Shown in pieces: positions 8,509 through 18,206 of a DNA stretch of 64,000 nucleotides; position 1 is the first letter of the stretch, and every line of letters starts with the position of its first letter. Source of the DNA: Actinomycetales bacterium. Its GTDB lineage: Bacteria; Actinomycetota; Actinomycetes; Actinomycetales; Cellulomonadaceae. The position numbers and the translations under genes were made by a program. The stretch lies in NCBI GenBank assembly GCA_020444245.1, contig JAHLLI010000002.1:62001-126000 (forward strand), in the 5' to 3' direction. The notes under the pieces are model-generated. The model worked only from the letters and a program-made list of their open reading frames with translations. It was not told where the DNA came from and searched no databases.

Positions 8509-9228
8509 GTGACACACCCGGACGTGGGCGCCGCTGCGGGCGAGGGCCGAGCGGACGGACCCGAGCGGGAGGGCGCCGAACGCGTCGTCGGCGTCGGGCC
8601 GTGGCCCGGCGGGCCCGACGCCTGGCCCCGGCTGCCCGGCCCGGACGGGCGGCCCGGCGGGCCCGACTCCCCGCCCGACCCGCGCTACGACCCGGAGCTG
8701 CTCGCCCACGGCGACCGGCGCAACGTGGTGGACCGGTACCGGTACTGGACGGTCGAGGCCGTCGTGGCCGACCTGGACACCCGTCGCCACCCGCTGCACG
8801 TCGCCTTCGAGAACGTCGAGCACGACCTCAACGTGGGGTCGCTGGTGCGCACCGCCAACGCCTACAACGTCGCCGGGGTGCACGTGGTGGGCCGGCGGCG
8901 CTGGAACCGGCGCGGCGCGATGGTCACGGACCGCTACCTGCACGTGCACCACCACGCCGATGTCGCAGGGCTGCTCGCCTGGGCCGCCGGCGAGGGGTTG
9001 CCGGTCGTCGCGGTGGACAACGTGCCGGGATCGGTGCCGATCGAGACCTACCCGCTGCCGCCCGAGTGCGTCCTGCTGTTCGGCACCGAGTCCGCCGGGC
9101 TGTCGGCGTCGGCGCTCGCGGGCGCAGCGGCGGTCGTGCACATCACCCAGCACGGCTCGACGCGCTCGCTCAACCTCGGCGCCGCGGCGGCGATCGCGAT
9201 GTTCGCGTGGGCGCAGCGGCACGCCTGA
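8509..9228 (+). CDS. TrmH/SpoU family RNA 2'-O-methyltransferase
   Basis: A SPOUT-fold methyltransferase of about 239 residues. The three family motifs are visible: NVGSLVRTANAYNV (motif 1), VLLFGTESAGLS (motif 2) and ITQHGSTRSLNLGAAAAI (motif 3), which form the knotted SAM site. Such enzymes methylate ribose in tRNA or rRNA; the target is not evident. The first 70 residues are Pro/Gly-rich and probably disordered. The start is uncertain: GTG at 8509 has CAGGAT 7 bases upstream (leaderless spacing), while ATG at 8500 is in frame and adds three residues. Confidence 0.88.
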   Translation: MTHPDVGAAAGEGRADGPEREGAERVVGVGPWPGGPDAWPRLPGPDGRPGGPDSPPDPRYDPELLAHGDRRNVVDRYRYWTVEAVVADLDTRRHPLHVAFENVEHDLNVGSLVRTANAYNVAGVHVVGRRRWNRRGAMVTDRYLHVHHHADVAGLLAWAAGEGLPVVAVDNVPGSVPIETYPLPPECVLLFGTESAGLSASALAGAAAVVHITQHGSTRSLNLGAAAAIAMFAWAQRHA

Positions 9229-9237
9229 CGGTCCGGC

Positions 9238-9279
9238 GTCGAAGCGTTGGCCTCGCATGCCGGGGGCCAACGCTTCAAC
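9238..9279 (+). terminator. Hairpin after the methyltransferase gene
   Basis: GAAGCGTTGGCC (9241-9252) pairs perfectly with GGCCAACGCTTC (9265-9276), extendable by three more pairs including a G-U. The 12-base loop is 9253-9264. No U-tract follows, as is usual for actinobacterial terminators. It separates two genes read in the same direction. Confidence 0.65.
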
Positions 9280-9337
9280 GGTGCCCCGACGGCCGCCGTG
9301 CGCCGCCGGTCCCAGCGGGTCCCGGTACGGGCGGGGG

Positions 9338-9351
9338 TAGGGTCGCAGCCC
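9338..9351 (+). promoter_or_regulatory. -10 box for leaderless pip
   Basis: TAGGGT at 9338-9343 is followed by 8 bases and then the GTG start at 9352. No Shine-Dalgarno sequence is present, so a leaderless mRNA is likely. Confidence 0.5.
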
Positions 9352-10308
9352 GTGCGAACCCTCTACCCCGCGATCGAGCCCTACGAGTCCGGCATGCTCG
9401 ACGTCGGCGACGGGCACCAGGTCTACTGGGAGACCTCCGGCAACCCCGACGGCAAGCCCGTCGTGTTCCTGCACGGCGGCCCCGGCGGCGGCTGCGACCC
9501 CAAGCACCGCAGGCTGTTCGACCCGTCGCGCTACCGCATCGTGCTGCTCGACCAGCGGATGTGCGGCCGCTCGACCCCGCACGCGGCCGACCCCGACGCC
9601 GACCTGTCCACCAACACCACCTGGCACCTGGTCGCCGACCTCGAGGTGCTGCGCGCCCACCTGGGCGTCGACCGCTGGCAGGTGTTCGGCGGGTCGTGGG
9701 GCTCGACCCTCGCGCTCGCGTACGCGCAGACCCACCCGGAGCGGGTGACCGAGCTGGTGCTGCGCGGCATCTTCACGCTGCGCCGCCTCGAGCTGGACTG
9801 GTACTACGAGGGCGGCGCGGCCGCGCTCTTCCCGGACCTGTGGGAGGACTTCGTCGCGCCGATCCCGCCCGACGAGCGCCGATCGATGATGAAGGCCTAC
9901 CACCAGGCCCTGTTCGACCCCGACCCGGCGGTGCACCTGCCGGCCGGGGTGGCCTGGACCACCTGGGAGGCCTCGACGGTCACGCTGCGCCCGCGCCCCG
10001 AGCTGGTCTCCGAGATGGCCGAGCCGCGCCACGCGCTGGCGTTCGCCAGGATCGAGAACCACTTCTTCGTGCACGGCGGGTGGATGGCGGAGGGCCAGCT
10101 CATCGCGAACGCGTCCCGGCTGGCCGACATCCCGACCGTGATCGTCCAGGGGCGGTACGACGCGTGCACGCCCGTCACCACGGCGTGGGACCTGCATCGG
10201 GCGCTGCCGAGCGCCGAGCTGGTGATCGTGCCCGACGCCGGCCACTCGTTCGACGAGCCAGGCACCCTGGACGCGCTGATCACGGCCACGGACCGGTTCG
10301 CCGGCTGA
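9352..10308 (+). CDS. pip: Prolyl (proline imino-) aminopeptidase
   Basis: A 318-residue alpha/beta hydrolase of peptidase family S33 that removes N-terminal proline from peptides in the cytoplasm. It has the oxyanion motif LHGGPGGGCDP, the nucleophile elbow GGSWGSTLA, an acidic residue in QGRYDACTP and the catalytic His in PDAGHSF. The start VRTLYPAIEPYESGMLDV matches the family N-terminus, which fixes GTG at 9352 over longer in-frame extensions. Length agrees with known enzymes (about 310-320). It is a single-gene unit between a hairpin and the aldolase gene. Confidence 0.93.
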   Translation: MRTLYPAIEPYESGMLDVGDGHQVYWETSGNPDGKPVVFLHGGPGGGCDPKHRRLFDPSRYRIVLLDQRMCGRSTPHAADPDADLSTNTTWHLVADLEVLRAHLGVDRWQVFGGSWGSTLALAYAQTHPERVTELVLRGIFTLRRLELDWYYEGGAAALFPDLWEDFVAPIPPDERRSMMKAYHQALFDPDPAVHLPAGVAWTTWEASTVTLRPRPELVSEMAEPRHALAFARIENHFFVHGGWMAEGQLIANASRLADIPTVIVQGRYDACTPVTTAWDLHRALPSAELVIVPDAGHSFDEPGTLDALITATDRFAG

Positions 10309-10431
10309 GCACGGCGCCCCCGCGGACCACCAGCCGGAGGCCGGTGCCCGACGGGCGAGAGGTCCCCGTGGACCTGGGCACTTTCGTGCCACGATGGGCA
10401 CGCCCAACGTCACGCACTCCCAGGAGCTTTC

Positions 10432-11451
10432 ATGCCCATCGCCACCCCTGAGGTCTACGCCGAGATGCTCGACCGGGCCAAGGCCGGGTCCTTCGCCTAC
10501 CCGGCGATCAACATCACGTCCTCGCAGACGGTCACCGCGGCGATCCAGGGATTCGCCGAGGCCGAGAGCGACGGCATCATCCAGGTCTCGGTCGGCGGCG
10601 GCGAGTACGCGTCCGGCTCGACCATCAAGGACCGCGTCACCGGCTCCCTCGCCCTGGCCGCGTACGCCACCGAGGTCGCCAAGAACTACTCGGTGAACAT
10701 CGTCCTGCACACCGACCACTGCGTGGAGGCCAACCTCGAGTCGTGGGTGCGCCCGCTGCTCGCCTACGAGGCCGAGCAGGTCAAGCGCGGTGAGAACCCG
10801 GTCTTCCAGTCGCACATGTTCGACGGCTCGACCATCGCGATCGAGCCCAACCTGGTGATCGCCGAGGAGCTGCTGGAGCTCTCCCAGGCCGCCCGCACGA
10901 TCCTCGAGATCGAGATCGGCGTCGTCGGTGGCGAGGAGGACGGCCACACCGCGGAGATCAACGAGAAGCTCTACACCACCCCCGAGGACGGCCTGAAGAC
11001 CGTCCGGGCGCTGGGTACCGGCGAGAAGGGCCGCTACCTGACGGCCCTGACCTTCGGCAACGTGCACGGCGTGTACAAGCCGGGTGCGGTCAAGCTGCGT
11101 CCGGCGATCCTCAAGGAGATCCAGGACGTCGTCGGCGCCGAGATCGGCAAGGCCATGCCGTTCGACCTGGTGTTCCACGGCGGCTCGGGCTCGACCGCCG
11201 CGGAGATCGCCGAGGCCGTCGACAACGGCGTCATCAAGATGAACGTCGACACCGACACCCAGTACGCCTTCACGCGGCCCGTCGTGGACCACATGTTCAA
11301 GAACTACGACGGCGTGCTGAGGATCGACGGTGAGGTCGGCAACAAGAAGGCCTACGACCCCCGCGCGTGGGGCAAGGCCGCCGAGGCCGGCATGGCCGCC
11401 CGCGTCGTCGAGGCCTGCCAGCAGCTGCGGTCGGCCGGCACCAAGATGTGA
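10432..11451 (+). CDS. fbaA: Class II fructose-bisphosphate aldolase
   Basis: A 339-residue zinc enzyme of glycolysis and gluconeogenesis that splits fructose 1,6-bisphosphate into DHAP and glyceraldehyde 3-phosphate. Zinc and active-site segments are visible: LHTDHCVE (ligand His and catalytic Asp), TFGNVHGVYKPG, and LVFHGGSGST followed by KMNVDTDTQYAFT for phosphate binding. The ATG at 10432 has AGGAG about 6 bases upstream. The codon choice is very biased, as expected for a highly expressed gene. A strong hairpin (11491-11524) follows. Confidence 0.97.
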   Translation: MPIATPEVYAEMLDRAKAGSFAYPAINITSSQTVTAAIQGFAEAESDGIIQVSVGGGEYASGSTIKDRVTGSLALAAYATEVAKNYSVNIVLHTDHCVEANLESWVRPLLAYEAEQVKRGENPVFQSHMFDGSTIAIEPNLVIAEELLELSQAARTILEIEIGVVGGEEDGHTAEINEKLYTTPEDGLKTVRALGTGEKGRYLTALTFGNVHGVYKPGAVKLRPAILKEIQDVVGAEIGKAMPFDLVFHGGSGSTAAEIAEAVDNGVIKMNVDTDTQYAFTRPVVDHMFKNYDGVLRIDGEVGNKKAYDPRAWGKAAEAGMAARVVEACQQLRSAGTKM

Positions 11452-11490
11452 CCACCGTCCTCAGCCGGACCACCGGTCGAGGACACGCGC

Positions 11491-11524
11491 GAGGCCCCGC
11501 CCGGCACCCCCGGCGCGGGGCCTC
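11491..11524 (+). terminator. Terminator hairpin after fbaA
   Basis: GAGGCCCCGC (11491-11500) pairs perfectly with GCGGGGCCTC (11515-11524) across a 14-base loop, 40 bases after the aldolase stop. Confidence 0.75.
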
Positions 11525-11568
11525 CTGCATCCCCCCGCCCGCCCCCGCCCCACCCCCGCCGCAGCGCC

Positions 11569-11635
11569 GAGTTCGGTGGTCGGGGTCGAGTTCGGTGGTC
11601 GCAACCACCGAACTCGCGAGCCCACCACCGAACTC
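11569..11635. repeat. Nested four-unit inverted repeat, copy 2
   Basis: The unit GAGTTCGGTGGT occurs forward at 11569-11580 and 11588-11599, then reversed at 11604-11615 and 11624-11635. Spacers are 7, 4 and 8 bases, almost the same plan as copy 1 at 984-1050. This copy too lies between convergent genes (fbaA and a STAS protein). The unit sequences are the same while the spacers differ, which argues for selection on the units. Confidence 0.85.
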
Positions 11636-11641
11636 GCGGCA

Positions 11642-11681
11642 GGGCACCGAGCTTGCGGGCCGGGCACCCGAGCTTGCGGGC
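11642..11681. repeat. Two tandem copies of a 19-20 base repeat
   Basis: GGGCACCGAGCTTGCGGGC (11642-11660) is repeated as a copy one C longer at 11662-11681. It abuts the nested palindrome in the same convergent gap. Role unknown. Confidence 0.6.
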
Positions 11682-11696
11682 AGGGTCCGCGGGAGG

Positions 11697-12197
11697 TCAG
11701 GCGATGACGTCGGGGGGTTCGGGGCGGTTGCGCCCGTGCCGGCCGATGGAGGGCAGCTCGTCGACGTCGGTGAGGTCACCGGCGATCGGCTCCACGTCGT
11801 CGGGGTCTGCCGACCCTGCGTCGGTCGGCCCGCCGGGCACCACCTCGAGGAGCTCGTGGATCCGGGTGACCTGGAGCAGGAAGCGCACCGACTCCGGGGC
11901 GCGCAGCACCCGGACCGGCTGCTGCACCCGGGTCGCGACCCGAGCCAGGAATGCGATTCCCGACGAGTCCATGAACGTGACGTGCTGGGCGTCGATGTCG
12001 ATCGGCAGGGCCGCCGCCTCGGCGTCGGCCGTCGCATCCGCGAGGTCCGCCGCGAGGTCGGCGTCGATCTCGCCGGACAGGACGATGCGGGTGCGGCCGT
12101 TCTCGACGATGACGTGCACGGACGCCGGCTCGGACGGGTCCGAGCCATCTGCGCCGCTGCCGGGCCCGCCGGGCCCGCTGCTGTTACCGTCTCGCAC
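11697..12197 (-). CDS. STAS domain protein (anti-sigma factor antagonist type)
   Basis: A 166-residue protein with one STAS domain (about residues 26-120). The phosphorylation motif is FMDSSGIAFLARVA, with the second Ser of DSSG as the expected phospho-acceptor in SpoIIAA/RsbV-like proteins. It has a 25-residue Gly/Ser/Pro-rich N-terminus and a 40-residue acidic C-terminal tail. Such proteins bind anti-sigma kinases and are switched by PP2C phosphatases. The divergent neighbour carries both phosphatase and kinase-like domains and is the obvious partner. No sigma factor gene is in view. Confidence 0.85.
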   Translation of the reverse strand: MRDGNSSGPGGPGSGADGSDPSEPASVHVIVENGRTRIVLSGEIDADLAADLADATADAEAAALPIDIDAQHVTFMDSSGIAFLARVATRVQQPVRVLRAPESVRFLLQVTRIHELLEVVPGGPTDAGSADPDDVEPIAGDLTDVDELPSIGRHGRNRPEPPDVIA

Positions 12198-12274
12198 GTC
12201 CCTACCCTTCGTCGCCCCCGCCGGCGGGGTCGCGTCGGGGATCTGCGGGGAACGGTAGACGATCGGCGGTGGTA

Positions 12275-14359
12275 ATGGCCAAGAACGGCGCGGGGAGCGG
12301 GCGAATCGCGGAGATTCGCGACCGGGCGATCCACGCGACCGGCGTCTCGGTGGTCATCACCGAGGCGGGCGCCGTCGACTCGCCGATCGTCTGGGTCAAC
12401 GACGCCTTCACCCGCACCACCGGCTGGACGTTGCAGGAGGCGATCGGCCGCGACCCCAACCTGCTGCACGGCCCCGGGACGGACCACGCGGTGACCCGAC
12501 GCCTGGCCGAGTCGGTCAAGCGCGGCGAGCCGTGCACCATCACGGTCCGCAACTACCGCAAGGACGGCTCGGAGTTCTGGAACCAGGTCTCCGTGTCGCC
12601 GGTGCCGGACTCCGACGGCCGGATCACGCACTGGGTCGGCATCTCGGTGGACGTCACCGACCAGGTCGAGCGCGCAGACGCCCAGGACGCGTCGATCCGC
12701 GAGGAGCGGCAGGCCCGCGCGGGTCTCGCGCTGGTGTCGCGCGTCTCCGACCTGCTCGCCGACCTGGACGACCCGCACGTGCTGCGCGAGATCGCGGCCA
12801 TGCTCGAGCTCGAGGTGGTGGGCTGGGCAGGGTTCTTCGTCGACGACGGGGGGCTGCGAGCCACCTCGGGGATCGACGCCGGCACGCGAACCGACGGGCC
12901 GGTCCGCCGCCGACGTGCCAGCATCGCGCCGGACCCGGTGCAGGACCTGCTGGACGGCGTGAGCCGCGAGCCCGTCGAGGTCCGGCTGGACGCGACCGGG
13001 TTCGGGACGACCACGCAGCACCTCGTGGACCACCTCCTGGAGCCGCTGCGCGGGCGACGTCCCCCGGTGGAGGCCGTCGTGGTGCACCCGGTGACCGGAC
13101 GCCGCCTGGTGCAGGGCGTCCTGGTGACCGTGCCGCGCCACGGCGTGGGCCTGGCTGGGTACTCCGAGCACGACCTCACGGTGCTGTACCTGGTGGTGCG
13201 ACGGGTGGGGCTCGCCTCGGACAACGTGCGCCTCTACGCGCGCGAGCACCGCCTGGCCGAGACGCTCCAGCGGGCGATGCTGCCCGAGCAGGCCGAGATC
13301 CGTGGCCTGGACGTGTGGACCTACTACGCGCCGAGCTCGGGGCACGCGCAGGTCGGCGGCGACTGGTACGACGTGCTCGAGGTCTCGCCGGACCACGTCG
13401 TGCTGGTGATCGGCGACGTCGTGGGGCACGACGTCGAGGCGGCAGCCGTGATGGGCCAGCTGCGGTCGGTCGTCCGGGCCTACGCGCACGACGAGACCGC
13501 GCCCGGCGCGATCCTGGACCGGGTCGACCAGCACGTCAGCGGGGTCCGGCTGGCCCGGCCGGCGAGTCTGGTGCTGGCATCGATGACCCGGACCGGGCCG
13601 GGCTGGCGGCTGCGGTGGGCCCGCGGCGGACACCTGCCGGCGGTCCTGGTGCGCGACGGGCGGGCCGAGACGCTCGAGGGCGCCGCGGGGCCGATGATCG
13701 GGTTCGGCTCGGGCGGCCGCACCAGCGAGTCCCGCGACCTGGAGCCGGGCGACCTGCTCGTGCTGTTCACCGACGGGCTCATCGAGCGCCGCGACCGGAC
13801 GCTGCGGGAGGGGCTCGAGGCGCTGCTCGGCACGGCCGGGCCGCTCGGCGGGCTGGACGCCGCCGGTGTCGGCGAGGAGCTGCTGACCAAGCTGGGCGAC
13901 TCCCCGGAGGACGACGTGGCGGTGGTCGTGGTCCGGGTGCCCGACCCGTCGGCCACGGCCGCCGTCGACGAGGGTGGGCGCCGCCGGCGGTGGTCGCTGC
14001 CCAGCGAGCCCGGCTCGATCGCCCGGGCCAGGCACGCGGTGCTGCGGGCCTGCGAGGCGTGGGGGATCCCGGGGCGGCAGAGCGCCGAGCTCGTGGTCTC
14101 CGAGTTGGTGGCCAACGCGGTGCTGCACGGTTGGGGCCACCTGGTGCTGCGTCTGTACGACATCGGTGGCGCGCTGCGGATCGAGGTCGAGGACGCCAAC
14201 CCGGCGCCGCCGGTCAGCGTCGACGGCCACGAGGGCAGGGTCGGCGGCTACGGCATGCGGATCGTCGAGCGCCTGGCCCAGTGGGGCTGGGAGCCGACCG
14301 CGCACGGCAAGGTGGTCTGGGCGCTGGTGGACCCCACGCCGCCGCCGACCGGCGTCTGA
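12275..14359 (+). CDS. LOV-like PAS / PP2C (SpoIIE) phosphatase / HATPase switch protein
   Basis: A 694-residue cytoplasmic protein. Domains: PAS of LOV type (about 18-130; NDAFTRTTGW, then NYRKDGSEFWNQVSVSPV and HWVGISVDVT), a GAF-like region (150-330), a SpoIIE/RsbU PP2C phosphatase (335-555; VGGDWYDV, IGDVVGHDVEAA, LLVLFTDGLIERR, DDVAVVVV) and an RsbW-like ATPase (565-690; ELVVSELVANAVLHG and GYGMRIVERLA). It probably resets and phosphorylates STAS proteins encoded on both sides. The LOV Cys motif reads GRDPNLLHG, with Pro61 where the photoactive Cys should be. ATG at 12275 is chosen; an in-frame GTG at 12269 adds two residues. Confidence 0.92.
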   Translation: MAKNGAGSGRIAEIRDRAIHATGVSVVITEAGAVDSPIVWVNDAFTRTTGWTLQEAIGRDPNLLHGPGTDHAVTRRLAESVKRGEPCTITVRNYRKDGSEFWNQVSVSPVPDSDGRITHWVGISVDVTDQVERADAQDASIREERQARAGLALVSRVSDLLADLDDPHVLREIAAMLELEVVGWAGFFVDDGGLRATSGIDAGTRTDGPVRRRRASIAPDPVQDLLDGVSREPVEVRLDATGFGTTTQHLVDHLLEPLRGRRPPVEAVVVHPVTGRRLVQGVLVTVPRHGVGLAGYSEHDLTVLYLVVRRVGLASDNVRLYAREHRLAETLQRAMLPEQAEIRGLDVWTYYAPSSGHAQVGGDWYDVLEVSPDHVVLVIGDVVGHDVEAAAVMGQLRSVVRAYAHDETAPGAILDRVDQHVSGVRLARPASLVLASMTRTGPGWRLRWARGGHLPAVLVRDGRAETLEGAAGPMIGFGSGGRTSESRDLEPGDLLVLFTDGLIERRDRTLREGLEALLGTAGPLGGLDAAGVGEELLTKLGDSPEDDVAVVVVRVPDPSATAAVDEGGRRRRWSLPSEPGSIARARHAVLRACEAWGIPGRQSAELVVSELVANAVLHGWGHLVLRLYDIGGALRIEVEDANPAPPVSVDGHEGRVGGYGMRIVERLAQWGWEPTAHGKVVWALVDPTPPPTGV

Positions 14360-14388
14360 GCGGGCACCCGACCGGCGACCGGGCGCCC

Positions 14389-14730
14389 TCAGTCCTGGGT
14401 GTCGCGCTCCGGCACCGCGCAGCGGTGGTCGCGGTCGAGCCGGAACATCGCGAGCGCGCCGCACACCTCGAGCACGAACAGGTCCCGGTCCGAGGAACCG
14501 CGCAGCACGGCCGCCCCACCTCGCTTGCGCGCGGAGTCGGCCAGCGAGATCAGGAACGCGGCGCCGGTGGAGTCCAGGAACGTGACCCGGCACATGTCGA
14601 TCACCAGGAGCTGGCGGCGCAGACCGGTGACCCGGGCCGCCACCTCGGGGAACTGGTCCCGCTCGGCGAGGTCGAGGTCGCCCGAGATCGTCAGCGTGGT
14701 CGCCGTGGGCGACATCGCGATCTCGAGCAT
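14389..14730 (-). CDS. STAS domain anti-anti-sigma factor
   Basis: A 113-residue single-domain STAS protein. It runs from [23 protein letters not shown] to [16 protein letters not shown], where Ser of DSTG is the expected phosphorylation site. The open frame continues upstream, but the ATG at 14730 is chosen because GGAG lies 5 bases before it and because the domain begins there. TACAGT (14763-14758) is a likely -10 box. It is convergent with the phosphatase-kinase gene and is a candidate substrate of it, together with the STAS protein at 11697. Confidence 0.87.
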   Translation of the reverse strand: MLEIAMSPTATTLTISGDLDLAERDQFPEVAARVTGLRRQLLVIDMCRVTFLDSTGAAFLISLADSARKRGGAAVLRGSSDRDLFVLEVCGALAMFRLDRDHRCAVPERDTQD

Positions 14731-14853
14731 GGTCACTCCGTTCGGGTGGTCGCGCCGACTGTACTTTCGCTCCGGGGGTGCCGCACGGCGAGCGGAGCGG
14801 CCCCGAGGCCGCCCGGCGTGCGGGCGCCCCGGCGGCGTCGGGACCCGAGCCGG

Positions 14854-14912
14854 TAGCCTCGGGGCGGCCGTCGGCACGTCGGCGGTCGCACGCGGACAGG
14901 GATCGAGGACAC
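14854..14912 (+). promoter_or_regulatory. purA -10 box and leader
   Basis: TAGCCT at 14854-14859 is a plausible -10 box. The leader of about 50 bases ends in GAGGA a few bases before the ATG. I see no riboswitch-like fold. Confidence 0.4.
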
Positions 14913-16199
<1,287 letters not shown>

Positions 16200-16224
16200 C
16201 CGCGCGACCGCCGGGCGGCCGGGC

Positions 16225-17490
16225 TCACGGGATGGGCACGGCGAGCATCGACGAGCGCACGTGGGTGGCCAGCACGGTCGGGATCAGCACGGTCAGGCCG
16301 GCGGCCACCAGCATCACCGGGGCCAGGCCCCAGTGCTCGGCGGCGAAGCCCGAGGCCATCGCACCCAGTGGCATGAGGCCGTAGCCGAGGGTCCGCGACG
16401 CGCCGGTGACCCGCCCCAGGGCGCCGGCGGGCACCAGGCGCTGGCGCACCGACTGGCTGATGACGTTGACCGACGAGGCCGTCAGCCCCGTGATCGCGAC
16501 GGCGCCGAACATCGCGGCCGGTGTGGGCCAGAGCACGGGGACCGCGAGCGTCGTGGCCGCGACCACCCAGCCGACCAGCATGACGCGCAGCTCGGGGACC
16601 CGGCTGACCAGCGCCTCGGTCGCCACCGACCCGACGACGGCGCCGGCGGCCATCGCGGCCCCGACCCAGGCGTACTGCTGGGGGGTCAGGCCGATGGCCG
16701 ACCCGGCGCCGACCGCCCACAGCACCAGCAGGGCGGAGTAGCCGGTCGAGGCCATGTTGAACACCGCGCCGGCGATGGTCAGCGGCCGCAGCGCGGGGTG
16801 GTTCCAGAGCACGGCGAGTCCCTCGCGGACCCGCGCCAGCGTCGACGTGGACACCCCGGGCTCCTCAGGCGCGGCGTGGCGGTAGCGCCCGGCCACCCCG
16901 AGGGCCAGCACGACGGCCGCGCCGACCGCGAGGGCGGCCGGCACGACCAGCATCGCGGCCGGGTCGACGCCGAGCAGCCAGCCGGCGAAGGGGGCGCCGA
17001 CGAACGTCGCCCCGACCAGCTGGGCGGCCATCACCCGGCCGTTCGCGGCCTGCAGGCGGCTGCGTGGGGCGACGTCGGGCACCAGCGCGTTCTCGGCGAG
17101 GTCGACCACGACGTCGGTCACGCCGTACAGCGAGGTGAGCGCGATCAGGACGGTGATGCTCGCGTGCCCGGTCGCGATCAGCGCGGCGCCGACCGCCAGC
17201 AGCGTGGCGCGCGCCAGCAGGGCGGTGACCTGCATCCGCTTGCGGTCGCCGCGGTCGACGGCGGCGCCGCCCACCAGGCCCAGCAGCAGCCATGGCACCC
17301 ACACCGCGGCGGCGAGCATCGAGATGAGCACGGGGGACCGGGTCAGGGTGACCGCGTACAGCGGGACGCCGATCTGGACGATCCCATCGGCGAGGTTCGC
17401 CAGGCTCGTGGAGGCCAGCAGGGCGTGGAAGCGGCGGCCGAGCGGCTCACGGGCCTGGCGGGTCTGCGCGTCGGCGGTGTCTGTGCTCAT
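16225..17490 (-). CDS. MFS transporter (drug-exporter type)
   Basis: A 421-residue major facilitator with twelve predicted hydrophobic segments. The early segment GGAAVDRGDRKRM, in the loop between helices 2 and 3, resembles motif A (GxxxDRxGRR), typical of proton-driven exporters. The arrangement resembles MFS proteins of the enterobactin/macrolide exporter group. It is divergent from an ArsR-type regulator, and the 81-base gap holds four phased motifs, so expression is probably repressed until a ligand is bound. Substrate unknown. It ends 25 bases from convergent purA. Confidence 0.9.
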   Translation of the reverse strand: MSTDTADAQTRQAREPLGRRFHALLASTSLANLADGIVQIGVPLYAVTLTRSPVLISMLAAAVWVPWLLLGLVGGAAVDRGDRKRMQVTALLARATLLAVGAALIATGHASITVLIALTSLYGVTDVVVDLAENALVPDVAPRSRLQAANGRVMAAQLVGATFVGAPFAGWLLGVDPAAMLVVPAALAVGAAVVLALGVAGRYRHAAPEEPGVSTSTLARVREGLAVLWNHPALRPLTIAGAVFNMASTGYSALLVLWAVGAGSAIGLTPQQYAWVGAAMAAGAVVGSVATEALVSRVPELRVMLVGWVVAATTLAVPVLWPTPAAMFGAVAITGLTASSVNVISQSVRQRLVPAGALGRVTGASRTLGYGLMPLGAMASGFAAEHWGLAPVMLVAAGLTVLIPTVLATHVRSSMLAVPIP

Positions 17491-17522
17491 CGGGGAACCT
17501 CACTACGCTGGGCCGAGAGATC

Positions 17523-17570
17523 TGCAAAGATCTTCTTGCAAAGACGTCTATGCAAAGGTATCTCTGCAAT
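17523..17570. promoter_or_regulatory. Four motifs at 14-base spacing (putative operator array)
   Basis: TGCAAAGA, TGCAAAGA, TGCAAAGG and TGCAAT start at 17523, 17537, 17551 and 17565, exactly 14 bases apart. Within the array, TTGCAAAGACGTCTATGCAA (17536-17555) is palindromic in 18 of 20 positions around GACGTC. It fills the gap between the exporter and its divergent regulator and ends one base before the regulator ATG. Confidence 0.75.
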
Positions 17571-17571
17571 C

Positions 17572-18195
17572 ATGGCCGACGCAAGACCCCGTCCCGGACC
17601 CGAGGCGCTCAAGGCCTTCGTGCACCCGCTGCGGATCGCGATGTTCGAGTACCTGGTCGACCACGGCCCGGCCACCGCGACCCAGCTCGCCGAGGCCACC
17701 GGCGAGTCGACCGGCCAGACCAGCTACCACCTGCGCCAGCTCGCCAAGCACGGGTTCGTCGAGGACGATCCTGAGCACTCCGGCGGGCGCGAGCGCTGGT
17801 GGCGGCCGGTCGGGTTCACCGTCGAGGCCGACGACTTCGCCGACGACGCGGTCCGCGGCGCCCTGGTCGGCATGGTCACCGCACGCGACGCCCTGCGCGG
17901 TGAGCAGGTGCGACGGTGGCTCGAGCGCATGCCCGCCGAGGCTCCCGAGTGGCGCGGCGTGGCGATGAGCATCGACGGCCGCGCCATGATGACGGCCGAG
18001 GAGCTCGACGCGATGACCACCGAGCTCGGCGAGGTGCTCGACCGTCACTTCGACGCGGCCAAGGCGATCCGCAAGGCGAGCGGTGACGCGGGCCGGCGGG
18101 CCGTCCGGGTGCACATCGACGCGTTCCCGGTGGCGGACGTGGAGGGTGCGACGCCGGAGGTGGACCCGGCCGACGGCGACGGGGGGCGCGGCTAG
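17572..18195 (+). CDS. ArsR-type winged-helix transcriptional regulator
   Basis: A 207-residue regulator. Residues 10-90 form a winged helix of the ArsR/HTH_20 kind: [27 protein letters not shown], recognition helix [14 protein letters not shown] and a wing with ERWWRP. The C-terminal half is helical and probably binds ligand or dimerises; no metal-binding Cys pair is visible. It is divergent from the MFS exporter and separated from it by the phased array it likely binds. Its stop codon TAG is also the first half of the purD -10 box TAGGCT. Confidence 0.88.
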   Translation: MADARPRPGPEALKAFVHPLRIAMFEYLVDHGPATATQLAEATGESTGQTSYHLRQLAKHGFVEDDPEHSGGRERWWRPVGFTVEADDFADDAVRGALVGMVTARDALRGEQVRRWLERMPAEAPEWRGVAMSIDGRAMMTAEELDAMTTELGEVLDRHFDAAKAIRKASGDAGRRAVRVHIDAFPVADVEGATPEVDPADGDGGRG

Positions 18196-18206
18196 GCTGG
18201 CGCCCC
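18193..18206 (+). promoter_or_regulatory. -10 box for leaderless purD, overlapping a stop codon
   Basis: TAGGCT (18193-18198) is followed by 8 bases and the purD GTG at 18207. Its first three bases are the stop codon of the upstream regulator gene. Confidence 0.5.
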
